NCBI GenBank assembly: GCA_037043455.1
Contig: JAWPHD010000298.1
Location: 336,001-400,000 of the forward strand
Length of the DNA: 64,000 nucleotides
From: Cyrtodaria siliqua
Taxonomy: Eukaryota; Mollusca; Bivalvia; Adapedonta; Hiatellidae
Direction: 5' to 3'
The position numbers were made by a program, and so were the translations under genes. This document shows positions 24,259 to 35,940 of the stretch, in pieces; the first letter of the stretch is position 1, and each line of letters opens with the position of its first letter. Under the pieces are notes generated by a model. The model had not been told where the DNA came from and made no database searches. It was given only the letters and a program-made list of their open reading frames with translations.

Positions 24259-24802
24259 AGGGAATGTAGCGCCACAGCCAAACCATCTTTATTATTGAGA
24301 GTTCTGAAATACTTGAATAAGGGTGAAATAATTATCAAAATAGGATGATAAACAAAGAAGATATGATCATTTGAAGTTTCTGTTAAAACGGATATGAAAG
24401 CGGCCATTTTGAGAGCTATGACTTCACGGTTCTAAATGACCATATATGGAATATTTATAAATATGAAAAATTGCTGATTTATAGGGAAAAAATGACAGCA
24501 ACTGTATGAAAAATATGTAATACTTAATGGCAATAATGATTTATATCAACAGTAAAAAAAAATATTCATTTGCAGTGATTTTCTTCGTTTTAAATGATAT
24601 TTATCAATATTCCATATATGGTAATATGGAACTATGACGTCATAGTTCTAAAAATGGCGGCTCCCATATTTGTTTTAGAACAACCTTTAAATGGTCATAT
24701 CGTTTTTGTTTATCATCCGATTTTGATAATTCTTTCACCTTTTTCCAAGTTTTTCAGAACTCTCAGTAATAGAGTTTGTTTGGCTGTGGCGCTATATTCC
24801 TT
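24259..24802 (+). mobile_element. piggyBac-like MITE, copy 1
   Basis: TTAA on both sides (24255-24258 and 24803-24806). Long inverted repeats of roughly 200 bp begin AGGGAATGTAGCGCCACAGC on the left and AGGAATATAGCGCCACAGCC on the other strand. TTAA targets are typical of piggyBac, hence the inferred family. No coding capacity. A second, disrupted copy is at 45.1-46.05 kb. Confidence 0.75.
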
Positions 24803-24894
24803 TTAAAACAGACTGGTTGTCTTAGTTTTCTAGTATCTTACCATTCGACTGTTCATTTCTCTTAAGCAGTGTGTTTTGTTTGTAAAAAAACCGT

Positions 24895-25985
24895 TTCGCT
24901 ATCAGATATAAAAAATCGAACAGGAAAAGTAGCATTCAAGGTCGACAGTCAACGACAAACACACAGATAAACAAAGAACAGCTTTAAAGATGAATAAGAG
25001 GACAAATAAAACATCACAAACACAAAAGGGTTGATACTAGGGCTACCGCCTTGGAACGGTCAGTGTGGGTTTAAACCAGGTTCTAGGGTGCACCAAACCT
25101 CACATTTACACTACTGTCATCCCAATAAAACAAAATCAATAAAAAAAATCAATAAAGAAATCCCCGTCATGAACTATTCTCTAACCAACAAGGCATCATT
25201 AATAGGCAATATAAGTAAAACACAAAGATGCTCGTGTATATATAAATTCAAAAAACAATAGCCTAGAAAGCCACAAAGAAGATACTCAATGACTTGGCAG
25301 AAGCCCGAGCAGCAAGAGAACAAACTATTAAGGGCACGAAAAGACAAGATTGCAGACAAACATCATTTGGGCTTTAGGTAGACGTAATCATAGGGTCCAC
25401 AGCCTGTCCGGTCATCGCACAATTAAAGAGGAAAGCATAGAGGCGAACTGTAAATGAGTAATGCATGAAGTGCGTTGCAAAATGATAGGGATTAACCTCT
25501 TTTGATAAACCTTTTAGCAAGTTTAACAAAGGTTGTATGAAAGTGATCATGACCAAGGATCTTACGAAGTTTGTAAATCACGTCACCATAGAAGTCAGGT
25601 TATGATAGTCCTTTTTGCAGAAGAGTTCTTAAATTACTTTTATATTTGGAAAGAAGTCAGGTTGTGATTGTCATTGTCGCAGAAGAGTTCTTAAATTACT
25701 TTTATATTTGGAAAGATGATCAGGGTTTAGATAATACAATTTTGCTAAGTTTTACGAAGTTTATGGTAACGGTAGCCCTGATGGAGTACAAAGATTACGA
25801 ATATTAGGGTCCTCAACTCGAGTACAAGCTCTAGAAAAACGAATAAGTTGAGACACACAGACCCCACAAGAAGTTGCTCGAGGAACACCCCCATCTAAAT
25901 GGTGATAATTAACAATATCAAAATTAAAATCATCTCTTTTGTCATATATTTTGCAAATTATTTCACCATTTTTAAATACGAGACC
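24895..25985 (-). mobile_element. RT element, decayed copy
   Basis: Minus-strand tail (24900-25340) followed by C-terminal RT coding homologous to 7904-8500. There is a ~75-bp internal direct duplication at 25590-25720 (AAGTCAGGTTGTGAT...TTGGAAAGA twice). Homology ends near 25985 in the SIEN...KIYDKR region. Confidence 0.75.
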
Positions 25986-26169
25986 CTCGAACTGATATAA
26001 ATATTGAACATATATGAAACCTGGACGTAAATAAACATTTCACACAATCAATTGCAAAATCTCAAGTGCCAAAATAATCATCCTATACACCTACATTTCA
26101 CGTTACTATTATAATATTGCTAACAATAACTTCTATGACTATAAGAGCTGATTTTTAGCTCACCTGAGC
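25986..26169. other. no recognisable feature
   Basis: Short spacer between a minus-strand RT copy and the triple stem repeat. Nothing is recognised. Confidence 0.5.
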
Positions 26170-26775
26170 CGAATTTTCTCTCACGCCTCCTAGCACCGGC
26201 TTCAGCGATATTCTACTTAAAGCATCAACGATTCGGCTTGATTATCCCAAAAGACCAGGAGGTAATAACACTACTGATTTGTAGTCGGGTGACTTTTTAC
26301 GGCCGCCACACAGCACTAAACAGACTCTAGTGTGAATGTCAATTAATACTTAAAAGTGGATCCCTTGGAAGCAACAAACACAAACAAGTGATAAAAGTAG
26401 CAGACTCGGTTTTATGGAGTCTGTTTATGGGAGGTAATGTTACGTGCAACACCTCTTACGCCTACTAGCACCGGCTTAAGCGATATTCTACTTTAAAGCC
26501 ACAACGTTTGGGCTTGATGTTCCCAAACGACCAGTAAGTAATAAAACTACTGATTTGTAGTCGGGCGACTTCTGCAAGACCGCCAAGTAGCACTAAACAC
26601 ACGCTAGCGTGAATGTCAATAAATACTGAAAGTGGATCCCTTGAAAGCAACAAACACAAACAAGAGATTAAAGTAGCAGACTCGGTTTTATTGAGTCTGT
26701 TCATTAGAGGTAATGTAAAGTACAACACTTCCCACGCCTCCTAGAATCGGCTTAAGCAATATTCTACTTTAAGTT
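26170..26775 (-). repeat. three tandem ~270-bp stem repeats
   Basis: Each unit holds CACGCCTCCTAGCACCGGCT, AGCGATATTCTACTT, a GGGCTTGATGTTCCCAAA block, CCAGTAAGTAATAA, ACTACTGATTTGTAGTCGGG, CAATAAATACTGAAAGTGGA and AGTAGCAGACTCGGTTTTAT. The unit ends in the GAGTCTG half of a CAGACTC/GAGTCTG stem. The block separates head-to-head RT copies (minus at 24.9-26.0 kb, plus at 26.8-28.3 kb). Confidence 0.8.
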
Positions 26776-28305
26776 GTTAAATACTCCTCAAGTCTACCTT
26801 CAATTGGGGGAATACAACTCATCATGTCTTAATTCCTAAATTACATACAAATCCGTATAAGGCTCGCTTTATTTCGAATTCTAGTGCCTGCACCACAACA
26901 AACATCTCCAAACTTTTAACTTCTTGTCTTACTGCCGTTAAAGATCACGTTAAACTATATTGTGATAAAACTTATGAAAACTCTGGGATTAATTTATTTT
27001 GGTCTATAAAAAATTCAGGAGACGTTCTTGATAATTTTTTCAGTAAAGGTCAAGTTTCATCAATAAGCACTCATGACTTCTCCACACTTTATACAACCTC
27101 ACCACATCACCTTATTAAAGACAAGCTAATTTCTCTTATTCAAAACACATTCGCTAGAGAAAATACTACATTTTTGGCATGTAATAATATTAAAGCATTT
27201 ATTACTAACGGCAGTTTAGACAATTATACTATGTGGACTTGCTATAAGGTTTGTGAAGCACTCATCTTCTTATTAGATAATATTTTCGTCAGGTATGGGG
27301 ATGTTCCACGAGCAACTTCTTATGGGGTGTATGTTTCTCAACTTATTAGTTTTTCAAGAGCTTGTACTCGAGTTGAGGACTTTAATATTCGTAATCTTTG
27401 TATAACTAAAAAGCTACTCAATCAGAGTTACCGTTACCATAAACTTCGTAAAACCTTTGCAACATTTTATTATCGTAACCCGGATCTTCTTTCCAAATAT
27501 AAAAATAATTTAAGGACTCTTCTGCGACAAGGACTATCACAACCTGACTTCTATGGTGATGCGATTTATAAACTTCGTAAGATTCTTGGTCATGATCACT
27601 TTCATATTATCTTTGTTAAACTTGTTAAAAAGTTTATCAAAAGAGTTTATGACGCTATCATTTTGCAACGTACTGCATGCTTGGTGGTGGACCCTTTTAC
27701 AGTTCGCCACTATGCTTTCCTCTTTAAATGTACGATGACCGGACAGGCTGTGGACCCTGTGATGACGCCTACTTAAAGCCCATTGGGACGGTGGCGTTTG
27801 ATGTTTGTCTATGATCTGTTTTGTCGTGCATTTAATGGTTTATTCTCTTGTTGCTCTGGCTTCTGCCAAGTCATTGGGTACCTTCATTGTGGCTTTGTAG
27901 GCTATAGGTTTTTCTTTGTTTTATATTTACACGAACATATTTGTGTTTTACTTATATTGCCTCTTGATGCTGCCTTGTTGGATAGAGATTAGATCATGAC
28001 GGGGATTTCTTTATGTACACTGTCTTGTTTTAATGGGAGGACAGTAGGGTAAGTGTGAGGTTTGGTGCACCCTAGAACCGGTTTAAAGCCCCAGTGGCCT
28101 ACTTTGCCATTGACCGTTCCATGGCGGTAGCCCTATTGTCAACCCTTTTGGGTTTGTGATGTCGTTTGCTTTTATTATTACTTTTGCCTTCTTGTTTGTC
28201 TGTTTGCGTGTTTGTTTCTGTGTTTTGTGGTTGACTGTCCTCCTTGAATGCTACTTTCCCTAGTCCGATCTTTTTATATTTCTTAAGTCTGCTACTTTTC
28301 TCTCT
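26776..28305 (+). mobile_element. RT element, longest 5' extent, internally deleted
   Basis: This copy keeps N-terminal RT coding from about 26800 (ARFISNSSACTTTNISKLL, then ISTHDFSTLYTTSPHHLIKD, RT region A equivalent). At 27298 it jumps from VRYG directly to DVPRATSYG, missing the part with PMGTNCAPL and the YLDD catalytic box. The 3' tail runs to TTTTTATATTTCTT near 28283. The joint lies in a short GGGGATG repeat. Confidence 0.8.
26905..27776 (+). pseudogene. RT ORF with catalytic core deleted
   Basis: A continuous frame from the N-terminal RT part (about 26850) runs into a 200-codon open stretch (27174-27776) ending PMTPT-like (AVDPVMTPT). Compared with 7904-8770 and 30090-31015, about 400 bp is missing at 27298, removing both catalytic aspartates of the YLDD box. 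The remaining C-terminal part is well preserved. No enzymatic activity can be expected. Confidence 0.75.
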
Positions 28306-28307
28306 TG

Positions 28308-28402
28308 TTTGTGTCAGTCTCTCCTTGGCCGAATGGTTAACGACGTTGCGTTGTAAACCTTCGCCTCCCACCGCTGCTGGTTCGAATCCCACTGGGAGCT
28401 CG
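28308..28402 (+). other. tRNA-like SINE head
   Basis: A-box TTGGCCGAATGGTTAACG and B-box GGTTCGAATCC are both present about 45 bp apart. Acceptor pairing (TCTCCTT with TGGGAGC) and the T stem are imperfect, so this is a tRNA-derived repeat rather than a tRNA gene. A stem-repeat copy follows directly. Confidence 0.65.
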
Positions 28403-28429
28403 ACTTGTAGGTGTTGCTTTTTTCATTAC

Positions 28430-28560
28430 TTTTCATAAACAGACTCAATAAAACCGAGTCTGCTGCTTTATTCTCTTAATTGTGTTTTTTGCTCCCAAAG
28501 GATCACCTTTATCAGTATTTATTGTAAGCGAGGAAGTGTCGATTCTTACGGATGACGGGA
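28430..28560 (+). repeat. ~270-bp stem repeat, part
   Basis: CAGACTCAATAAAACCGAGTCTG hairpin followed by TGCTTTATTCTCTTAATTGTG and ATCAGTATTTATTG, in plus orientation directly after the tRNA-like block. Confidence 0.7.
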
Positions 28561-28564
28561 GGTG

Positions 28565-28690
28565 TACAGTATACAGGTTTTACTCAGGAAAAGTGGGTGG
28601 TCTGCCTCCACCACAAAAATTCGACCGTCATATATAACCTTGCATGTGTTGAAAATGACGAAAAACACGATACAAACAAACAAACAAACT
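28565..28690 (+). repeat. SINE 3' fragment
   Basis: GTGGTCTGCCTCCACCAC...CGACCGTCATATATAACCTT...GAAAATGACGAAAAACACGATA followed by CAAA repeats. Same family as 20815-20950. Confidence 0.6.
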
Positions 28691-29035
28691 CTCTTGTTTG
28701 TGTTTGTTGCTTCGAAGGGATCACCTTTTCAGTATTTTTTGACGTTCACACTAGCGTTTGATTAGTGCTGTGTGGCGGCCGTAAAAAGTCGCCCCGACTA
28801 CAAATTAGTAGTGTTATTATTTACTTGTCCTTTGGGATCATCAAGCCCATTCTGTGTTGCATTAAAGTAAACTATTGCTTAAGCCGGGGCTAGGAGGCGT
28901 GAGAGGTGTTGCATCATATAATCACCTCTCATGGACAGACTCAATGAAACCGAGTCTGCTACTTTTCTCCCTTGTTTGTGTTTGTTGCTTCCAATGGATC
29001 ACCTTTTTGGTATTTATTGATTAGTGTGTTTAGCT
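28691..29035 (+). repeat. ~270-bp stem repeat, one full and one partial
   Basis: Same blocks as 26170-26775 in reverse complement (GTCGCCCCGACTACAAATTA, AGCCGGGGCTAGGAGGCGTG, CAGACTCAATGAAACCGAGTCTG). Confidence 0.75.
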
Positions 29036-29585
29036 TTCCCACAACGAAGTGAGACATCCATTTGACCACAAATGCAGTACAACATTCTTTGTGAGTTTAT
29101 GATCTAACAAAAACATGGGTAAACATCTGTATCATTTATCGTAATTTTAAATACCATGTTGTTTCACTTACCGCACAGGAACAGCGGGCACTGTGTTAGT
29201 AATACACTTATAACATGATGACACTGTTCTGCCAACAAATAATCAAACTGTAAATAACCTGTATGAATCATTGTAGAGGTAAAGGATACTAATTATGCAT
29301 TCTTTACCTACATGTACAATGTTTATCTGAAATGTTTTCAAGAATTCAGGGATCACTTTAGAGGATATTTGTGGTGGATGGGTGTGGGGGAGAAGTTTCT
29401 CTCATTGTTTTTTTCAAACATCTCATCCAAAATGCTAAATATGCAAATAAACTGAAATTATTTAAATGTTAGAATGTAACAGGGCATTGTGCCAAGTATT
29501 CCAACTCATTAATTAAAGCTACAGAGTCTCTATATCAATCGATTTTTTCTTTGTAGGCGTGTCTTTATTTGCATGTTCACCAGCT
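29036..29585. other. no recognisable feature
   Basis: AT-rich, nothing supported. Confidence 0.55.
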
Positions 29586-31018
29586 CATGTCGAAAGAAAT
29601 ATAAAAAGATCGGACAGGGACAGTAGCATTCAAGGAGGACAGTCAAACACAGAAACAAACACCCAAACAGACAAACAAGAAGGCAAAAGCGATAACAAAT
29701 ACAAACGACATCACAAACACAAAAGGGTTGACAATAGGGCTACCGTCTTGGAACGGTCAGCGGCAAAGTAGGCCACTGGGGGTTTAAAACGGTTCTAGGG
29801 TGCACCAAACCTCACACTTACCTTACTGTCATCCCATTAAAACAGTACAGTGTAAATAAAGAAATCCCCGCCATGATCTAATCTCTAACCAACAAGGCAG
29901 CATCAATAGGCAATATAAGTAAAACACAAATATGCTCGTGTAAATATATACAAAAAAACAATAGCCTAGAAAGCCACAATGAAGGTACTCAATGACTTGG
30001 CAGAAGCCAGAGCAACAGGAGAATAAACCATTAAGGGCACGACAAGAAAGATCTTAGACAAACATCAAACGCCACCGTCCCAATGGGATTTAGGTAGGCG
30101 TCATCATAGGGTCCACAGCCTGTCCGGTCATCGTACAATTAAAGAGGAAAGCATAGTGGCGAACTGTAAAAGGGTCCACCACCAAGCATGCTTTACGTTG
30201 CAAAATGATAGGGTCATAACCTCTTTTGATAAACTTTTTAACAAGTTTAACAAAGATAATAAAAAAATGATCATGACCAAGAATCTTACGAAGTTTATAA
30301 ATCACATTACCATAGACGTCAGGTTGTGATAGTCCTTGTCGCAGAAGAGTTCTTAAATTACTTTTATATTTGGAAAGAAGATCAGGTTACGATAATAAAA
30401 TTTTGCAAAGGTTTTACGAAGTTTATGGTAACGGTAACCCTGATTGAGTAGCTTTTTAGTTATACAAATATTACGAATATTAAAGTCCTCAACTCGAGTA
30501 CAAGCTCTTGAAAAACGAATAAGTTGAGACAAATACACCCCATAAGAAGTTGCTCGTGGAACATCCCCATCCAAGTGGGGATAATTAACAATGTCAAAAT
30601 TAAAATCATCTCTCTTGTCATACATTTGGCTAATTATTTCACCATTTTCAATGGGGAGATCTAAATCGAGAAAAGAAGCGTTATTATCAGATATATTAGC
30701 TTTGTTAAACTGAAGTTCTTTAGGATAAATATTATTAACTATAGTAGGAAAGAAAGGGTTGTCAATGTTCAATGTGTCATCCAGATACTGAGAGGTGTCA
30801 TTAAAGGCTTCAATAACATCTGCCTGGGTATCCGGTGAAAGACTCAACATGAAATCTCTTTCATAGCAAAATAAAAACAAATCTGCGACAAGTGGTGCAC
30901 AGTTCGTACCCATAGGGATACCAACAATTTGTCTATAAACGGTGGTTCCATACCTGACGAAAATATTATCTAATAGGAAGATGAGTGCTTCACAAACTTC
31001 ATAGCAAGTCCACATAGT
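29586..31018 (-). mobile_element. RT element, 5'-truncated copy
   Basis: The tail begins with AAGAAATATAAAAAGATCGG at 29594. RT coding runs from 31015 down to 30090, and homology stops at about 31018. Very similar to 7380-8785, so a relatively young copy. Confidence 0.8.
30090..31015 (-). pseudogene. RT C-terminal two thirds, one frame break
   Basis: The first frame (31015-30353) starts at MWTCYEVCEALIFLLDNIFV and includes the intact IPMGTNCAPLVADLFLFCYE and SQYLDDTLNID motifs. Then come KIYDKRDD-type and GDVPRATSYGVYLSQLIRFS motifs. The frame changes near 30385 in the FYYRN segment, and the end (30305-30090, LGHDHFFIIFVKLVKKF to QAVDPMMTPT) is read in another frame. This is the copy with the best-preserved catalytic core. 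Confidence 0.8.
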
Positions 31019-31139
31019 ATAATTGTCGTATATTTAAGCGAGCAAATATAGCGCAAGACATTATTTACTGTATATACATCGTCCAGTGCACAACGTACCT
31101 TTATACAGGTAACAGTATTTTTTACAGAAAAAGACAACA

Positions 31140-31222
31140 GTTAGCCTCTTACGGGGCTCGAACACACGACCTTCTGATTTCAAGTCCGGTGCTCTATCCA
31201 CTGAACTATAACGCTACTTGAG
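31140..31222 (-). other. tRNA-like sequence
   Basis: On the minus strand: A-box TATAGTTCAGTGGATAGAGC, anticodon-loop-like CTTGAAA, B-box TGTTCGAGCCC. The anticodon stem is mismatched (CCGGA with TCAGA), and the variable loop is short although the triplet would read TGA (Ser). Tandem tRNA genes are absent. Probably a tRNA-derived repeat; a decayed tRNA is possible. Confidence 0.5.
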
Positions 31223-31492
31223 AAAATAGTGTACTAACTTCCATTTTTTTTGAGGCAAAATAACTTAACATAATAACTCAAGATGGATCAATACATATGT
31301 AGTCCACCTTGTGTGTAAATTTACATTGCCTGGTGTAATACTGTATGTAATCAGTATGAAACTAATACTACGCCTCAAAACAACCAGATCTCGACTTGTT
31401 ATTTAGCGCTTGATGAGTTTGTGTGTGCGCGCGCTTCTTAATACGTAATGGCTATTTAGTGTTAAAAAATGCTACAACATACCAATAAATAA

Positions 31493-31566
31493 CCGTGGTC
31501 TAGTTGTTCAGCGTACCATCCTTCGAAACTTTCAAGTCCAAAGCTGTGGTTCAAATCCGTTTCGGG
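31493..31566 (+). other. tRNA-like sequence
   Basis: A-box-like TGGTCTAGTTGTTCAGCG and B-box GGTTCAAATCC lie 37 bp apart on the plus strand. Stem pairing is poor. Most likely a SINE head. Confidence 0.45.
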
Positions 31567-33054
31567 CAATTATTTTTTATCACATATATTCTGAAGCTGT
31601 ATGTTTATCGGTGTATGAAATTTTACGCATCGATTTCTGCTTTTATAACGATTTTTGGGGCGTTCGTCGATTTGAAACTACTTCACACGTGACTCATTCA
31701 TATTCATGAGTTATTACCAGTTAACATAGGGACTGTGTAGCTTTAATTAAGGTCTGTACTCAAATATTCCCACGACTTTCAAAGATAAACAATCGTATGA
31801 AGTTGCTATTTATTAGTATTGATGCTATTAATACATATCAGCTTGTTATGAACGTTTATCCTTTAAACTTATAGAAATATTTGTGATTGAAATGTGCATT
31901 CTTGGGCTGAAGCCTAAGAATAGTCTCAAGAATGGTTGATGAATTCAAGGCCTGGTAATTTTGGATGTTGATCAGTATATTAAATGGAACATTATTTCAA
32001 TATTATTTGAATAACCAATCCGCAAATAAATTGTGTGTAAAGTACTATTTTAATGATGGACGATTAGTAGAAAAGAATCAGAGGGTAAATTGATATGTAA
32101 ATTGCATAAAACGATAACCAGAGCTCTAAAAGGAATCAATATAATCTTAGGAATTCATCAGCAGGCCTATTGTAGTGTGTCTTTGATCGTCTTCCTCAGA
32201 GCAAAGTAAAAAAAAAACATTGACTGTATGCAAATCCTGGAAAAGGCTTTTGTAACAAATACAAAAGTACCATTACTTGGGGTACATCTGAATCATGTCT
32301 TGTTTTAGAAACTTACTACATTATTGTGTAGGAACATTGAAGTGTGTGATAGTGATGGAAAAATGATCGAAATGCTCACAGTGTTCATAAACGGTGCAGA
32401 TGCTTCCCAACGATTGTTATATCTTGGCACAGAACAAACTTCTGATCTTTGCTTTTAGTGTGTATTTTGACATGGACAATTAGGATAACGTTATGCATGA
32501 TATGCTTTTATCAACCGAGTTAGATTCATAATGGCATACATTGCCACAAGCACATTCACGCCACGTAAATGTTCTGGTGCATCATCCAGTTGTGGCACAA
32601 TACCCCTACTGTGTTTGCTTCCTTAACCAACAACCATTCACTTTACTGGCAGGTTAAATGAAAGCATCGGTTACAAAGATAATTAAATAAGCACACGTTT
32701 GCACATTTGTCTACAAGCGTGGAGTCTACTGGCGGTGGTTCAGACAATAAATATAACGGAACTTACTAGTTAGATTACTATGAACTAGATGTCAAGCCTA
32801 ACATATAGATGATAATGAAGTGCCATGCTTGTAAAGCATTTGATTTAAAACTGATTACAACGAACCATGCAAGATGCGCATATTATGACAGTTGTGTTCA
32901 TTATTTTTAAATGTTTGGAGACTTTTTCACAAGAAAACGCAGAGTAACCCAGTTTCAACCACACAATAGACATAATTCAAACTACAGAATCCTTTTTATA
33001 AATTCTACATCAATTTTAGAAACACGAGTTGTTAACTTATAACAGCATATACAA
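31567..33054. other. no recognisable feature
   Basis: AT-rich sequence with no supported ORF, repeat or RNA. Confidence 0.5.
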
Positions 33055-33222
33055 AATAAATAGTATAAAAGTCGAACAGGAAATGTAGCTTTCACAGATC
33101 ATAGTAAACCCCAAACACGCAAAAAGACAAACATGAATTGCATTGTTAACAAAGAATAAAGGCATATGACGTCACAAACACAAAAAGGGTTGATAATAGG
33201 GCTACCGCCTTGGAAGTCATCG
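33055..33222 (-). repeat. RT-element tail fragment
   Basis: AAAAGTCGAACAGGAAATGTAGCTTTCACAG...CACAAACACAAAAAGGGTTGA...GGGCTACCGCCTTGGAA, the diverged tail. A second, similar copy lies 600 bp downstream. Confidence 0.7.
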
Positions 33223-33650
33223 AAAAGTTTTGTTGTTATCAAGACGTTTAGTATTTCAAGACGTTTAGTATTAAACCATCCATATTTCTAGAAAGAGTCA
33301 ATGACGTTGTTATTTACCGAATTTAAATGAAACAAACTTTATTTTTTCTAGTTTTTTTGTCATTTCTTTTGCTAGCATGTTAGTATTGTTTTTCTGATGT
33401 ATTTCACTGTATGCTAACTCATTTATAACAATTAACTACTTGTCATTTCTAAATGTATTATGTCCACCCTAACTTGTCAAACATGTATAGATACATTAGG
33501 TATCGGTGCCATCTTTAATTAAGAGCTTTAACTCACAGCAACCAAATTATCACCAAATTATTTTACACACCACGATTACACTTGTAGTATCTAGTAATAC
33601 ATTTGGTAAGAAATAAACCTATACGCACGGACGAAGATACAGTGTTCATA
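33223..33650. other. no recognisable feature
   Basis: Spacer between two tail copies. It includes a short duplication, AGACGTTTAGTATT (about 33241-33273). Confidence 0.5.
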
Positions 33651-33652
33651 CA

Positions 33653-33795
33653 AAAAAAAGCATAAAACTCGAACATGAAATGCAGCTTTCACAGAACACA
33701 GTAAACCCCAAAATACGCAAAACGACAAACATGAATGGCAATGTTAATAAGGAATAAAGATATATGACGTCACAAACGCAAAAAGGGTTGAACTA
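33653..33795 (-). repeat. RT-element tail fragment
   Basis: AAAACTCGAACATGAAATGCAGCTTTCACAGAACACAGTAAACCCC closely resembles 33058-33110. Both belong to one diverged subfamily. Confidence 0.7.
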
Positions 33796-34572
33796 TTCTC
33801 TATTCATCTGTCTGGGTGATCGAAAAGGCGAAAACGCTTGCATGCTCGAGAAAAACTGTTAAATATCCAACTCATATTTTCCAGTTTCCGCAGTTACCTG
33901 TTTTCAATGGGACTTGTACAATAATTTACAATTTATTGATGTTTTCAATGATGGATCCAGCCATAACTCATTTAATAGACTCAGCTTCGGCAATATTGTT
34001 CATAGTTGCGTTTTTATTACTCCATGCATTTCGAGGATATACACATGATAGAATCACAGACGAGCTCTAAATTGACAATCGAAGCATTTAAATTCTTACA
34101 GATCAGCTAAACAAACAATAGTATATGTATTCGTATTATGCGGAGTTCGCTCTTTGTTTATTCACAAGTAGGGATGATTGAGATGTTGAGAATGATAGCT
34201 TCTGGTTGAGATACGACTGAAAGCACGAAAGACGACCTGACGTGAGACAGTATTTTAAGATCCTTATCAGAGACAAACAATATTCTAAAACGGGGTTTTG
34301 TGTTATCGTTTTATATGGTTCAAAACGTGATTTCCTCTCTCATACTCTTTTTTGTAAGGACATCCCGAACACTTCGTGGCGTCGTGCCGAACTATAGTAG
34401 CGAATAGCCAAACAGACCACTAAAATCAATACTGATATTGGTTAGGATTATGCTTCCGAGTCATTTTCTTAAATTTACATGCGGAGTTGGAAGGGTGAAA
34501 TTGGCATTTCGTAAGAGCTGTCACAAAATGAAGCAAATGATATGCATTTCTGCCCATAAACATACCTAGCCA
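33796..34572. other. no gene called
   Basis: An 84-codon frame at 33816-34070 includes a hydrophobic stretch (SAILFIVAFLLLHAF), but no homology or splice context is recognised. It may be chance. Confidence 0.4.
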
Positions 34573-34660
34573 ATATAATGCTTAACATCCAGACTGGGGT
34601 CGATAGTTGGCTTAACATCCAGACTGGGGTCGATAGTACATCCAGACTGGGGTCGATAGT
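34573..34660 (+). repeat. three ~27-bp direct repeats
   Basis: CATCCAGACTGGGGTCGATAGT occurs three times, at 34587, 34614 and 34639, twice preceded by GGCTTAA-type sequence. Confidence 0.8.
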
Positions 34661-35539
34661 TGGTGTTTTCTGTTATTCTCCCAAATAAAATCGTGCCAGA
34701 AAGACAAACGTTTGTGTTTACATCTGCCATGGATATTTCATAAGAGAAATTGTCAAGATTAATGCATTTTACCATTTTCATAATAAAAAATAAAAAATAA
34801 TAATAATAAAAAAACAAAAACGCTTGACGTGAATTGCCCTTTATGCTATGTTCCATGCTGTGATTATTTGTTAAAGCACTAAGTTTGAGGGCAAGGCACC
34901 GGAAGAAAAAGAATACCAGTTTGACAATATGTACTACATTTGTTCATAATGTCAGATTTTTGGAGAATGGAGATGTTGGTGGGGTGTTTGAGGGAGGAGT
35001 GGGAACCTTTACCAGTGAAATACCTACCAAAGTATGTCGCAAACATAACTATTTTAATCACAAAATACTTTAATATAAAAAAGCATCACAAACACACCAT
35101 ATTAAGATCCCGGCCAAAGAAACGCGAAGTCACATTTGTTTATAAACAACATTGGACTAAAATAATCAACATCGATATAAAATACCATAAATAGGACTTT
35201 CCGGCCTGATTTTATCAACTTTTATTCCTTAGGTACGGATTTGATAGAGACCCAAGTTTTACAGTTTACTTTTACGGAGGAAAACCACTATTTAAAAAGC
35301 TCACTATTGATTTGCTGCAACTTTAAATAAAGTATTGTCAATTTCAAGAAGCATGATCGCTCTATTTGAAATCACCAGAAAACATATATGGAATCATATA
35401 TCATATATATATATATATATATATAAACATTTTCGAATTTTTGAAACTGTTTATTTTGTCCCCAACGAAATATAATTGTGTGGATATAATGTTTATGCTA
35501 GTATATTACTGTGAACGACAGTTTTGACCGATGTACAGT
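34661..35539. other. no gene seen; AT microsatellite
   Basis: Includes A-rich AATAAT repeats (34788-34815) and an (AT)n run at 35396-35424. Nothing else is supported. Confidence 0.5.
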
Positions 35540-35925
35540 TAATGAAACATCCAAGAAATATAAAAAGATCGGACAGGGAAAGTAGCATTCAAGAAGGACA
35601 GTCAACCCCAAAACACAGAAACAAACACGCAAACAGACAAACAAGAAGGCAACTTTAATAATAAATGCAAACGACATCACAAACACAACATGGTTGACAA
35701 TAGGGCAACCGCCTTGGAACGGTCAGTGGCAAAGTAGGTCACTGGGGGTTTAAACCGATTCTAGGGTGCATCAAACCTCACACTTACCCTACTGTCATCC
35801 CATTAAAACAGGACAGTGTAAATAAATAAATCCCCGCCATGCTTTAATCTCTAACCAACAAGGCAGCATCAATAGGCAATATAAGTAAAACACAAATATG
35901 CTCGTGTAAATATAATACAAAAAAG
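35540..35925 (-). repeat. RT-element tail copy
   Basis: Starts AAGAAATATAAAAAGATCGG and continues through the tail to TATAATACAAAAAAG, where the 80-bp array begins. Very similar to 29594-29960. Confidence 0.8.
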
Positions 35926-35940
35926 ACAAGTTAACACTGA

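Noticed and set aside
31140..31222. Functional tRNA-Ser(TGA)
   Set aside because: Short variable loop is wrong for serine tRNA, and the anticodon stem is mismatched.
33816..34070. 84-codon ORF with a hydrophobic segment
   Set aside because: A single apolar stretch without any family signature; chance ORF in AT-rich sequence is as likely.
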